From: JBKBMT01 sp046295655 | Lineage (GTDB): Bacteria; Pseudomonadota; Alphaproteobacteria; Rhodobacterales; Rhodobacteraceae | Direction of reading: 5' to 3' | Length of the DNA stretch: 52,722 nt | Assembly: GCA_046295655.1 (NCBI GenBank) | Contig: JBKBMT010000012.1 | Span: forward strand, 1 to 52,722 | Shown: piece by piece, positions 32,187 to 40,985 of the stretch | How the letters are laid out: every line of letters starts with the position of its first letter | Numbering within the stretch: the stretch's first letter is position 1 | The notes under the pieces: generated by a model | Told to the model about the DNA's origin: nothing | Seen by the model: only the letters and a program-made list of their open reading frames with translations | Database searches by the model: none | Program-made: the position numbers and the translations under genes

Positions 32187-32919
32187 GGTGCCCCCGGTGC
32201 TGAGATCCGTCATTCTCCTGCTGGCGCTGCTGCCGGCCTGCGGTCGGATGGGCGAGGTCGGCAAGGCGCCCTCCTTCTCGCCCCTCGAAGGCAGCAATCA
32301 GCATCACGCCATGTATTCCGCACCACTGCCGCCCGTTGCGGACCCTGCGGCGCCCGCCGACTCCGCCTCGCTCTGGACGGTCAGTCGCGCCGCGCTGCTG
32401 GGCGATCGTCGGGCGGCACATCGCGGCGACATCCTGACCGTCGTGGTCGAGATCGACGACAAGGCCGAGATCAGCAACAGTTCGGGCCGGTCGCGCAGCG
32501 GCAGCCAGTCGATGGGCGTGCCGCAGCTGTTCGGCCTGCCGCAACGCCTGAACGAAAGGATGCCGGCCGGGGCCGCCCTGGACGATGCGGTGCGGCTGAA
32601 CGGGGCGTCAACCTTTGCTGGCGACGGCTCGGTGCGCCGCAAGGAGAAACTGACCTTGAGAATTGCGGCGACGGTGGTCGACGAATTGCCGAACGGGGTG
32701 CTCCGGATCGAGGGGCAACAGGAGGTCCGGGTGAACTTCGAGATGCGCGAACTTGTGGTCAGCGGCTATGTCCGCCCGACCGACATCACGCGCCAGAACG
32801 AGATCGCCTACGACCGCATCGCCGGCGCCCGGATCTCGTATGGCGGGCGCGGACAGATCAGCGACATGCAGCAACCTCGCTACGGCCAGCAGATCGCCGA
32901 TATCCTGCTGCCGTTCTGA
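32173..32919 (+). CDS. flgH: Flagellar L-ring lipoprotein FlgH
   Basis: Outer-membrane bushing protein of the flagellar rod, 248 aa from the ATG at 32173. A lipobox LLPAC follows a short hydrophobic segment. The L-ring domain is clear (RGDILTVVVEIDDKAEISNS, LRIEGQQEVRVNFEMRELVV, SGYVRPTDITRQNEI). An alternative GTG at 32197, with GAGG just upstream and no overlap with flgA, would give a more typical short lipoprotein signal and may be the true start. Confidence 0.94.
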   Translation: MRTTEVPPVLRSVILLLALLPACGRMGEVGKAPSFSPLEGSNQHHAMYSAPLPPVADPAAPADSASLWTVSRAALLGDRRAAHRGDILTVVVEIDDKAEISNSSGRSRSGSQSMGVPQLFGLPQRLNERMPAGAALDDAVRLNGASTFAGDGSVRRKEKLTLRIAATVVDELPNGVLRIEGQQEVRVNFEMRELVVSGYVRPTDITRQNEIAYDRIAGARISYGGRGQISDMQQPRYGQQIADILLPF

Positions 32920-32929
32920 GGGCGGATCC

Positions 32930-33382
32930 ATGCGCAGGATCCTGCCAGTCGTCCTGATCCTCGGCGGCCTTGCCGGCGGCGTCGGAACCGGGCTCGCACT
33001 GCGCCCCTCGCCCGAGGGCGGGGCCGCTGAAACCGGCGCGTCGTCCGGGTCGCGGCCGGAAGGCGAGTTCGTCCGGGTCGGGAACCAGTTCGTGATACCG
33101 CTGGTCGAGGACGGCCGCGTTGCCTCGCTCATCATCCTGACGCTCAGCATCGAGGTCCTGGCCGGTACCACAGAAGCGGCACTGGTGCGTGAGCCGAAGC
33201 TTCGCGACGCCTTCCTCCGGGTGATGTTCGACCACGCCAATGCCAGAGGCTTCGCCGGCAACTTCACGGACGGCCACCGGCTGGAGGGGTTGCGCACCGC
33301 GCTGCGCGAGGCCGCGCGGCAGATACTGGGTCCGAACGCCCTCGATGTCCTGATCCTCGACATCGTCCGGCAGGACAACTGA
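32930..33382 (+). CDS. FliL-family-like membrane protein at the end of the flgB operon
   Basis: 150 aa. An N-terminal transmembrane anchor (RRILPVVLILGGLAGGVGTG) is followed by a short linker and a periplasmic domain (FVRVGNQFVIPLVEDGRVAS; ILTLSIEVL; REPKLRDAFLRVMFDHANAR; LDVLILDIVRQDN). The layout and domain resemble FliL, the motor-associated stator regulator, though a second, more canonical FliL is encoded at 42877-43350. It starts 10 bp after flgH. Its specific function is not known. Confidence 0.75.
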   Translation: MRRILPVVLILGGLAGGVGTGLALRPSPEGGAAETGASSGSRPEGEFVRVGNQFVIPLVEDGRVASLIILTLSIEVLAGTTEAALVREPKLRDAFLRVMFDHANARGFAGNFTDGHRLEGLRTALREAARQILGPNALDVLILDIVRQDN

Positions 33383-33396
33383 CCAGGCCGGGGCGT

Positions 33397-33726
33397 TCAC
33401 GACCGCGAGAGCGGCCGGTCCAGAAGGCTGGCCCGGCCGAAGCTGCGCCGGGCACGCTCTCGGGCCTCGAGCTCGACTGCAATCCGTCCTGCAAGCAGCC
33501 GGTTCAGCTCTGCGCGGCGGGCCTCTCGCCAGGCGCGATGCAGCAGCATGGCCCGCGCGCCGGCCGTCAGCGACAGATCCTCGGGCAGTGTGATCCGGGC
33601 GTCCAATTCCGTGATCCGGTGGCGGGTCAACCGTGTTGCCGCCGACGCGGCCGCAAGTTCCGCGAGATCGCGATCGCGCAGCAGCCGCGCAACAAGGCGA
33701 AGCCGTTCGATGCCGGTGTCCGTCAC
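33397..33726 (-). CDS. Small helical protein coupled to flhB
   Basis: 109 aa, strongly helical and rich in Arg, Ala and Leu, without membrane segments. It starts MTDTGIERLRLVARLLRDRD and overlaps the flhB stop by 4 bp, so it is translated with FlhB. Size, charge and helical profile resemble FliJ-type export chaperones, and no other fliJ is seen in the island. I cannot confirm homology. Its end is only 14 bp from the convergent fliL-like gene. Confidence 0.65.
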   Translation of the reverse strand: MTDTGIERLRLVARLLRDRDLAELAAASAATRLTRHRITELDARITLPEDLSLTAGARAMLLHRAWREARRAELNRLLAGRIAVELEARERARRSFGRASLLDRPLSRS

Positions 33727-34814
33727 GTCTGACGCACCCGGGAACGGGCCCGCCGTCGCACTGCATCGGCAAATCGGATGGCGGCAGCAACAGCGCGGAA
33801 GTGCTCGGGCCGGACCGCCTCGCCGATCCCGACCGTCGCGTGGAGGGCACGGGCGCAGGGTGGATCGTGGCGCATCGGAACCCCGGCCAATGCCGCACGC
33901 TCCCTGATCCGGGCGGCGATTTCGTCAACACCCTTGGCCACGCAGATCGGCGCTCCGCGCTCCCCGCGTTTCCAGGCGAGGGCCACCGCATAATGAGTCG
34001 GGTTCACGATCACGACATCGGCCGTCGCGACATCGGCCAGCATCGTGCCGGTCGCGATCTCGGTGGCGCGATGTCGCCGCGCCGCCTTGAGATGCGGATC
34101 CCCTTCGCTTTCCTTCATCTCGTCCAGCAATTCGCGCCGGGTCATGCGGTTCCTTCGCCTGTGTTCGGCGTGTTGCCAGGCGAGGTCCAGCCCGCCGATC
34201 GCGGCCTGAAGGGTCACCACGAGCAGGAGGAACTCGCCCAGGAGCACGACGAGACCATGCGCGGCCGCGCCCGGCGACGCGTGGATCGTCCCGAGGATCC
34301 GGTCCGACTGCGCAGTCAGGAAGATCCACAACCCGATCGCCACGGCGCAGAGCTTGACGAAGCTCTTGGCGAATTCGAAGAGACCCGCGGTGCCGAACTT
34401 GTTCTTCGCCCCCTGGATCGGCGAGATGCGCGACAGTTTGGGCGCGATCTTGCCGGGCGCGATGACGCACGCACGCTGCGCCACGATCATTGCGATGACG
34501 GCTGCGAGCGGTACCAGGAACAGCGGAGCAGCCGCCGCGCCGAGCGTCGCGCCCAGTCCGCCGATGACCGACGCCCCCGCGCCGAAAACCAGCGGCGCGA
34601 TGCGGTCGGCCTGATCGAGAAGCACCATGCCGGCCATTGCGGCATCAAGAACGACCTTCTTGCCCGCCATCACCCCGGCCAGAAGAAGCCCCGCGAAGGC
34701 CGCCGCTGCAAACAGGTCGCGACCCCGGGCAACCTCGCCCCTGCGCCGCGCATCGGCAAGCCGGCGTTCGGTTGGCTCGTGAGCGCGCTCGGCGCTGTCG
34801 TCGCCGGCGCTCAT
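33723..34814 (-). CDS. flhB: Flagellar export switch protein FlhB
   Basis: 363 aa. The N-terminal basic stretch EPTERRLADARRRGEVARG precedes four transmembrane segments. The autocleavage motif NPTH is at residues 271-274 (VVIVNPTHYAVALAW), and a cytoplasmic C-terminal domain ends the protein. It switches secretion from rod/hook to filament proteins together with FliK. The start MSAGDDSAER was chosen because the fliR stop overlaps it (CATGA); the longer frame upstream runs into the fliR coding region. Confidence 0.96.
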   Translation of the reverse strand: MSAGDDSAERAHEPTERRLADARRRGEVARGRDLFAAAAFAGLLLAGVMAGKKVVLDAAMAGMVLLDQADRIAPLVFGAGASVIGGLGATLGAAAAPLFLVPLAAVIAMIVAQRACVIAPGKIAPKLSRISPIQGAKNKFGTAGLFEFAKSFVKLCAVAIGLWIFLTAQSDRILGTIHASPGAAAHGLVVLLGEFLLLVVTLQAAIGGLDLAWQHAEHRRRNRMTRRELLDEMKESEGDPHLKAARRHRATEIATGTMLADVATADVVIVNPTHYAVALAWKRGERGAPICVAKGVDEIAARIRERAALAGVPMRHDPPCARALHATVGIGEAVRPEHFRAVAAAIRFADAVRRRARSRVRQT

Positions 34815-35718
34815 GGCGGGAGTGCGAAGGGCATCGCGGCAAGGCCGGACAGCGCCTGCGCCCAGACCGAAAGCATGACCGAAGCCGTCATCGCCAGCAG
34901 CGCCAGGGATGTCCGTGATGCTTACGTACGCCACCGCAGCGCCAGATTGCCCGCCCGCGCCGCCTTGCGCTGCCCCAGCAGCAGCCGCGTTGGGCAGCTC
35001 TANNNNNNNNNNCCGTCACCCCCAGCCCCCCCCCCCCCCCCGCGGGCCGGGGGCCCGCGCCGATGAAGGCAACCATCAGCTGCGGCATCGCCCGGTTGAT
35101 GACCCCAAGCGCAACGTTGTAGATCAGCGAACCTGCGAGAAACGGCATCGCCAGCGTGAAGGCCAGGGCGAAGGCCCGCGACACATGGGAAAGCCCCCAG
35201 ACAGCCGCATCTGCCGCCGGCGGCGCGAGGCCGGGCGGGAACAGCGTGTAGGACAGGATGAGGCCTTCGGCTGCCCGCACATGCAGCCCCGAAGCAGCCG
35301 CGATGGCGAGCCCCGAAACGACCAGCAGGTTGGAAATCGCGGCCTGCGGCTCGGTGCCGGTGCCGCCGAACAGCTGTGCAAGCGAGGTGGCCTGCGCAGC
35401 CATCGCGCCGGCCGTGGCCAGGGCCAGGACGAGAAGCCGGAAACCGGCACCGAGCATGAGACCGGTTGCGGCTTCGGCCAGGATCGCAGCCGCAAGCGAC
35501 GCCGGCATCTGCGCGTGGCTCAGGGGAAACACGGCGGGCGTCACGACGGCAGAGAAGGCGAGCGCCAGCGCCAGCCTGACCCTGACCGGCACGGTCTGTT
35601 CGCCGAAGGCCGGCAAGAGCGCCATCACCCCGCCGACCCGCACGAAGACCAGAAATCCGAACCGCAACACGGGCTCGGCCTCGATGGCAAGTCCGGAAAC
35701 CGCCGCATCCCAGTTCAT
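34811..35718 (-). CDS. fliR: Flagellar export gate protein FliR, interrupted by an assembly gap
   Basis: N-terminal part from the ATG at 35718 reads as normal FliR (FGFLVFVRVGGVMALLPAFG; VRLALALAFSAVVTPAVFPL; SLIYNVALGVINRAMPQLMV). It breaks down at about 35060, where the sequence becomes Gly-rich from a C-homopolymer, then 10 Ns. On the other side a different frame restores a FliR-like C-terminal helix (MLSVWAQALSGLAAMPFALP) that stops at 34811-34813, overlapping flhB. The frame break is most likely sequence error around the gap, not a true pseudogene. Confidence 0.8.
35003..35012. other. Assembly gap (10 N) with low-quality flanks
   Basis: Ten Ns inside fliR. The right flank is a run of about 15 C followed by the self-complementary gcgggccgggggcccgc (35041-35057). 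The left flank, about 34915-35002, does not translate as FliR. The gap size is probably nominal. Confidence 0.95.
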
Positions 35719-37790
35719 GGCGGCACCGTCCCGACCAGCGCGGGCCGGGCGTTCGACGCAATCTCGTCATAGGCCAGGACGGGAAGCCGCAGGCCGCGCG
35801 CCGCGATCACGGCGCGCAGGAACCGCCTGCGCAGCGAGGACGTCACCAGCGCCGCCGGCGGGGTGCCCGCACGCGCAACCTGTTCGGCAATGGCTCCGGC
35901 AAGCCGATTGAAATGGTCGGGCGGCAAGGCGACATCGCTCAGCCCGCGCTCGGCGTCGACCTGGTAGCGGGCGAAGGTCGCCTCCCATTCCGGATCGAGT
36001 TGCAACAGGGGAAGCGAGCCGTCGCTGCGGCGCAATTCGGCAACCAGTTGATGGCCAAGGTGGCGGCGGACATGCTCGCAGACCGCCTCGGCCGACGCGA
36101 CATGGCCGCGGTGTTCGGCGATCGCCTCGAGAATCCGCGGAAGGTTGCGGATCGAGACCCGTTCCTCGAGCAGGAGCCGCAGAACCGACAGCAGCAGATC
36201 CACCGGAACCTTGTCGGGTATCAGTTCCTCGAGCAGACGGCGATTGGCCTCGGACCGGCGTGGATCGGACAGGTTCACGAATTCGTCCAGCAGACGCCGC
36301 AGCCCCTTCAGCGTCATCAGCCGGGCGAGATTGTCCCGGATCACCTCCAGCAGATGCGTGGCCAGAACCTCGTTCGGATTGACGACCGTAAGCCCGGCAA
36401 GGGCCGCGGCCTCCTGGCCTTCGGCAGGGATCCACCGCGCCGGCGCGCCATAGACCGGCTCGCGCACATCCTCGCCTTCGCCGATCTCCGCGGTCCCGTC
36501 ATGCAGCAGCACAAGCGCATGGTCGGGGCGAAGACGGTCCGCCGCCTGTTCGACCCCTTGGATGCGGATCCGGTAGTGGCCGGGCGAAAGGCCGGGATCG
36601 TCCGTCAGCCGGATCTCGGGCAGGATCACGCCGAAGTGGGTCGCGATGTGATTGCGGATGTTGCCGATCCGCGCGTCGATGCCGGTTGCCGGGTCAAGCG
36701 CCATGGCGATCAGGTCCGGCGCGAATTCGATGTGTATGTCGTCGAAGTCAAGAAGATCGCCGATCGGCGGCGGGGTCGCGGGGGCGGCCTCGGCCAGGGC
36801 GGCAGGCATCCGGCTACGGGCGCTGCGCCGGCTGCCGGCGAGAGCCGCGGCACCCAGCCCCCCCGCCCCGAGGAGGAACGGCCAGAACGGCAGGCCGGGG
36901 ACAAGCGCAAACCAGGCCATGAGCAGCGCGACGGTGCCCAGAGCCGCCGGGTGCCGCCCGAGCTGGCCGATCACCGCCAGGTCGGTGGACCCGGTCGCGC
37001 CGCCGCGTGCAAGCAGCAGCGCGGCCGCGATGGACACGATCACCGCCGGGATCTGCGTCACCAGACCGTCCCCGACCGTGAGGATCGCATAGGTCTCGAA
37101 TGCCTGACCGAAGGGCATGCCATGCACGCCCACCCCCATCGCAAGGCCCATGACCAGATTGAGAAGGGTGATCAGAAGCCCGGCGACGGCGTCCCCCTTC
37201 ACGAATTTCGAGGCCCCGTCGAGCGAGCCGAAGAAGTTGGTCTCGGCCAGTTCGCGCTCGCGTCGCGCCCTCGCCTCCGCATGGTCGATGGCGCCGGCGG
37301 ACATGTCGCTGTCGATCGCGAGCTGCCGGCCGGGCATGCCGTCCAAGGCGAACCGGGCGCCGACCTCGGCCATCCGCCCGGCACCCTTGGTGATGACGAT
37401 GAAGTTGACGATGAGAAGGACGCCGAAAACCACGAGGCCGAGGAACACCGAGCCGCCCATCACGAAGCTCGCGAAGCCCTGGATCACGGCGCCGGCCGCA
37501 TGGGTCCCGGTATGCCCCTCGCCGATGATCAGTTTCGTCGACGAGACATTCAGCGACAGCCGGAGCATCAGCGTCGCGAGCAGGACCGTCGGGAAGGACG
37601 AGAAGTCCAGCGGTCGGTCGATGAACAGCGTGACCGTGAAGATCAGGATTGCCAGCGCGAACGAAGCGGCAAGTCCGAGGTCGAGCATCCATGCCGGTAC
37701 CGGCAGGATCATCATCACGATGACAGCCATGAGGGCGAGCGCCATCAGGACGGTGGGCCGGAAGATGGTCTGCACTCCGCCGATCGACAC
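35715..37790 (-). CDS. flhA: Flagellar export gate protein FlhA
   Basis: 691 aa, normal length. About eight N-terminal transmembrane helices with the FHIPEP region (IDRPLDFSSFPTVLLATLML; GRMAEVGARFALDGMPGRQL; FVKGDAVAGLLITLLNLVMG; TVGDGLVTQIPAVIVS), then a large cytoplasmic domain that docks chaperone-substrate complexes (PEIRLTDDPGLSPGHYRIRI; LHDGTAEIGEGEDVREPVYG). Forms the nonameric ring of the export gate. 4-bp overlap with fliR, and 3 bp to sltF. Confidence 0.97.
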   Translation of the reverse strand: MSIGGVQTIFRPTVLMALALMAVIVMMILPVPAWMLDLGLAASFALAILIFTVTLFIDRPLDFSSFPTVLLATLMLRLSLNVSSTKLIIGEGHTGTHAAGAVIQGFASFVMGGSVFLGLVVFGVLLIVNFIVITKGAGRMAEVGARFALDGMPGRQLAIDSDMSAGAIDHAEARARRERELAETNFFGSLDGASKFVKGDAVAGLLITLLNLVMGLAMGVGVHGMPFGQAFETYAILTVGDGLVTQIPAVIVSIAAALLLARGGATGSTDLAVIGQLGRHPAALGTVALLMAWFALVPGLPFWPFLLGAGGLGAAALAGSRRSARSRMPAALAEAAPATPPPIGDLLDFDDIHIEFAPDLIAMALDPATGIDARIGNIRNHIATHFGVILPEIRLTDDPGLSPGHYRIRIQGVEQAADRLRPDHALVLLHDGTAEIGEGEDVREPVYGAPARWIPAEGQEAAALAGLTVVNPNEVLATHLLEVIRDNLARLMTLKGLRRLLDEFVNLSDPRRSEANRRLLEELIPDKVPVDLLLSVLRLLLEERVSIRNLPRILEAIAEHRGHVASAEAVCEHVRRHLGHQLVAELRRSDGSLPLLQLDPEWEATFARYQVDAERGLSDVALPPDHFNRLAGAIAEQVARAGTPPAALVTSSLRRRFLRAVIAARGLRLPVLAYDEIASNARPALVGTVPP

Positions 37791-37793
37791 GTC

Positions 37794-38582
37794 TCAGCCC
37801 TCCCCGAACAGGGGTCGGGCGGCGGGGCCGATCAGGCTCCGGGGCGTCCCCGCATCGGCCGGAACCAGCGCACCGGGACGCGCAGCGGCACCGGGACGCA
37901 GCAGCGGGAAACCGTTCGGCCGGCGCGACGGGGACGGTGCCGCCAGCGGCATGTGCTCCGCAGGCAATGCGGCAAGGATCGCCTCGAACCTATGGCGGTA
38001 CCGGTTCGCGAGGTGCTGCGTGCGCGAATGATACGCGCCGGCGGCGGCTGTCCATGACCCGCTCTCGGCATGAAGCCGCGCCAGGAAGGCAGCCGCGTAG
38101 CGCGCATTCGCCTCCGGGTCGAACATCTGTTCGAGGCTCTCGAACGCATCCCCGTGCCAGCGGAAATTGATCTGGAAGCACCCGACATCGATGTTGCGCC
38201 GGCCGCCAGCGATGACCGCCCGGGCATGCGCGACAGCGGTCTCGCGGACGGGAAACCATCGCCCGGTACCGGCTTCGTTGATGGCCCAGGCCCAGGGACG
38301 AAGCCGTCCGGCCCGCAGATGACCGGTTTCCGCCAGCGCGAGCGCCCGGAGCACGTCGAGCGGGACGCCGGTCTCGGCCGCGGCTGCGACGGCGGCTGCG
38401 TCACACAGCGCTGCCGGATCGGCTGATGCGACGCCGGCCGGTTCGGTGGAAGCCGCCTGACCGAGGCCCGCAACCCAAAGGATCGCCACGAGGACGCGCC
38501 TTGCCGTTGCGATCGGGGCGTATCCGCGACGGTCGGATCCTCTGCGTCGCGTCGCGACCGGTTTTCTGGTGTGACCGTCCAT
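37794..38582 (-). CDS. Flagellar-cluster lytic transglycosylase (SltF-like)
   Basis: 262 aa. A basic N-terminus plus hydrophobic segment (ARRVLVAILWVAGLGQAAS) gives export to the periplasm. The SLT fold follows: catalytic Glu85 in ALALAETGHL, then NIDVGCFQINFRWHG and YAAAFLARLHAESGSW. The C-terminal 60 residues are Pro/Arg-rich. In Rhodobacter sphaeroides SltF opens peptidoglycan for the rod. Location inside the flagellar operon and the lack of a muramidase domain on the FlgJ-like protein support the same role here. Confidence 0.85.
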   Translation of the reverse strand: MDGHTRKPVATRRRGSDRRGYAPIATARRVLVAILWVAGLGQAASTEPAGVASADPAALCDAAAVAAAAETGVPLDVLRALALAETGHLRAGRLRPWAWAINEAGTGRWFPVRETAVAHARAVIAGGRRNIDVGCFQINFRWHGDAFESLEQMFDPEANARYAAAFLARLHAESGSWTAAAGAYHSRTQHLANRYRHRFEAILAALPAEHMPLAAPSPSRRPNGFPLLRPGAAARPGALVPADAGTPRSLIGPAARPLFGEG

Positions 38583-38664
38583 GCAGAGACCCCGCAGCGG
38601 CAGTTCTTGCCCTCGCCCCGACGCTACCGACGATTCCTTGCCAAGGCGTAAGCGGTCCAACGGA

Positions 38665-40866
38665 TCAGTCGGCCTGCGCCGGATCCGGAAGCGCCGAGAG
38701 CACGCGGGTCGTTTGCTCCCGCGCCCGGCGGCTTGCCTCGAGGCTCTGACGCGCACGGGCAAGCGGCGGTGGCTGGTCCGCGCGAGGCTTGCCTTCGGGC
38801 TCCGGCAACCGCAGCGTGTCAGCCCGTGGTGTGCGATCCGGCCCGCCGCGCGGATCATGCGTGTCCGCCGGGCGTTGCTCGTTGCTGCGGTCCATCGCCC
38901 CACCCGGCGGGTTGGCGGGATCGGTTGGCCCGTCGCGCGCGACCCGGGAGAAGGCTTCGGCGCGCAGCTCGTCCGCTTCGACGCTTGCGTCGCCGGCGAT
39001 CTGGCGCAGCGCGGCCCGGGTGTCGCCGCGCGCGACTGCGCCCCGGCCGCGCAGCAGGCGGGCCCTTTCGGTGCCTAACCCGGCCGTCCACGCCTCCGCG
39101 GCCTCCGGAAAGCCGAGCGACAACAGCGCTTCCGACAGGGCCAGGGCAGTCTCGGGGCGCAGACCGGCACGCCGATCCGGGCCGCCCAGCGCGACTGCGA
39201 TCAGCGCGGCGGGTTCCGGACGCGCCGCCAGCAGTTCCCAGACCGCGCGCCGGGCCTCGGGATCCTGCGCGGCGATGCGATCGAGCGCCGAGGAGAAATC
39301 GCCGCTCGCTGCCGTCGCGAGTGCGAAGCCGCGCCGCAGCGCCGGACCGTCCGGTCCGCGCCGATGCTGGTGATAAAGCGCACCGATCTGGGCCAGAAGT
39401 TGCGGGTCAGGCGCGCCGCCGCGGGCTGTGATGCTCTCGACCAAGCGTAGTGCCGCGGTGATGCCGAGTTCGCTTCCCGCGGCGGTCACGTTGCGGAGAC
39501 CTTCCTCTGCCTCGCCCTGACGGCCGGCCATCTGCTTAACCCGGGCCGCAACCATCTCGGTACCCGGCGCCTCGGCAGCCTCCGCCCGGACCATGGAATC
39601 GCGCAGGGCTCGCGCTGTCTCCACATCGCCACTGTCCAGAAACAGCCCGGCAAGTGCCGGGCCGAGAAGATGCCGCAGATGCGGTGGCAGTTCCGCAAAG
39701 CTCCGCAATATCGCCGGCCTGTTCGCATCGCGGCCCGCCCGTCCGCCGGCCAGCACCGCCCAGAGCGCGGCCCGCTGATCGCAGCTTTCCATTCCCGCAA
39801 ATGCGGCCGCGGTTTCCGTGGCCGCGGGAACCCGCGGCGCCGTCTCGAGCACGATGGCGATGGTCTCGGCGACCGGCCGCCATGGATCCTCGGGTGCGAA
39901 GGCGCGCAGCAGCTGACGCGCCTCGTGGCCGAAGCCGGCCGCAAGATAGGTGCGGGCCAGTGCCAGGACAGCCTCGGTCTGCGGTCGGTCGAACTCGCCC
40001 AGCAGACCCCGTCTGAGCGCCGCTATCCGTTCGACCGGGGGGTCGGCTGCGAACCAGCCCGGCAGGTCGAGCGCCTCGTCCGGGATGCACGCACCACCCC
40101 GGGTTGCGACCGGCAGGGCGGCGTCCGCCGCGGCCGTGCGGAAATCCAGCCGCAGCGGACCTGCGATCTGGAAAGAGGCAGGTTCGTCGGCGACGGGCAG
40201 CGTTGTGGGATGGGATGCCTGCGTGTCGCGAGCTTCGGCCCTGCGGCCGGGCGCCGGTTGCAGATCGCCGCGGGACGTCGCCGCCGCGATCGCAAGCAGA
40301 ACCTCGGACTGCAGGGCCGCGACCGCCGGTCCGGGGAGCGTCGGCAGAAAAGGCACCGGCGGCCGGTCGGCGGTCGGCCATGGCGGGCCCGCACCGGCAG
40401 TTTCCTGCGGGCGCGCCCTGGGCCGCGCAGGGACGCGTCCGACGAGCGGTGGCAGGGGGCCGGCGTCCGGACGATCGAGCGAGACCTCGAAGCCCTGCCC
40501 CGGCACCGGCAGTCCGTCGATCAGGTCGATCACCACCACCCGGGGCCGGAGCGAGAAGGCCGTGGCGTGGCAAGTGCATCTCAGCCCCAGACGCAGATAT
40601 CCCGACGCCGGGTCGACCCAGATCGCCCCGAGCCGGTCGCGCCGGATGCGCGCAAAGACCCCCGAGAGGTCGTAGCGCAGACCTTTCGCCACGGTGCGCA
40701 GTTCATAGCCGTCCGGCGTCCTGCCGAAGCTCCAGCCCGGATCGTCTGGAAAGGTCAGGACCAGCCGCGCAAACCCTGGATGTTCGCCGGAGCGGACGAC
40801 GACGGGATCGGCCGCCAGCGGCCCGGCCAGCGCCAGCCAGATGAAGGCGAGCCAACGCAGACTCAT
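38665..40866 (-). CDS. Large exported protein with AMIN-like N-domain and helical repeats, in the flagellar operon
   Basis: 733 aa, not matched to a named flagellar protein. Signal peptide MSLRWLAFIWLALAGPLAAD. Residues about 22-130 are beta-rich and AMIN-like (HPGFARLVLTFPDDPGWSFG; RPRVVVIDLIDG) with a CxC pair at 97 and 99. A Pro-rich linker follows, then about 350 residues of Ala/Leu-rich helical repeats of TPR character (ALARTYLAAGFGHEARQLLR; ETALALSEALLSLGFPEAAE). The C-terminal 100 residues are charged and disordered. It lies between motA and sltF, so a periplasmic motor- or wall-related role is plausible. An in-frame ATG at 40989 overlapping motA is an alternative start. Confidence 0.8.
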   Translation of the reverse strand: MSLRWLAFIWLALAGPLAADPVVVRSGEHPGFARLVLTFPDDPGWSFGRTPDGYELRTVAKGLRYDLSGVFARIRRDRLGAIWVDPASGYLRLGLRCTCHATAFSLRPRVVVIDLIDGLPVPGQGFEVSLDRPDAGPLPPLVGRVPARPRARPQETAGAGPPWPTADRPPVPFLPTLPGPAVAALQSEVLLAIAAATSRGDLQPAPGRRAEARDTQASHPTTLPVADEPASFQIAGPLRLDFRTAAADAALPVATRGGACIPDEALDLPGWFAADPPVERIAALRRGLLGEFDRPQTEAVLALARTYLAAGFGHEARQLLRAFAPEDPWRPVAETIAIVLETAPRVPAATETAAAFAGMESCDQRAALWAVLAGGRAGRDANRPAILRSFAELPPHLRHLLGPALAGLFLDSGDVETARALRDSMVRAEAAEAPGTEMVAARVKQMAGRQGEAEEGLRNVTAAGSELGITAALRLVESITARGGAPDPQLLAQIGALYHQHRRGPDGPALRRGFALATAASGDFSSALDRIAAQDPEARRAVWELLAARPEPAALIAVALGGPDRRAGLRPETALALSEALLSLGFPEAAEAWTAGLGTERARLLRGRGAVARGDTRAALRQIAGDASVEADELRAEAFSRVARDGPTDPANPPGGAMDRSNEQRPADTHDPRGGPDRTPRADTLRLPEPEGKPRADQPPPLARARQSLEASRRAREQTTRVLSALPDPAQAD

Positions 40867-40985
40867 CCTGCCCAGCCCCGGACCTGCCCGTCTCCGTGCA
40901 GCACGGCCGGCTCCGGGGCTTCCGGCCAGTCCAAGCCGCGCGCGGCCGTCGCACCCCGTGGCTCGGCCCCACCGGGCTGCCCGCA

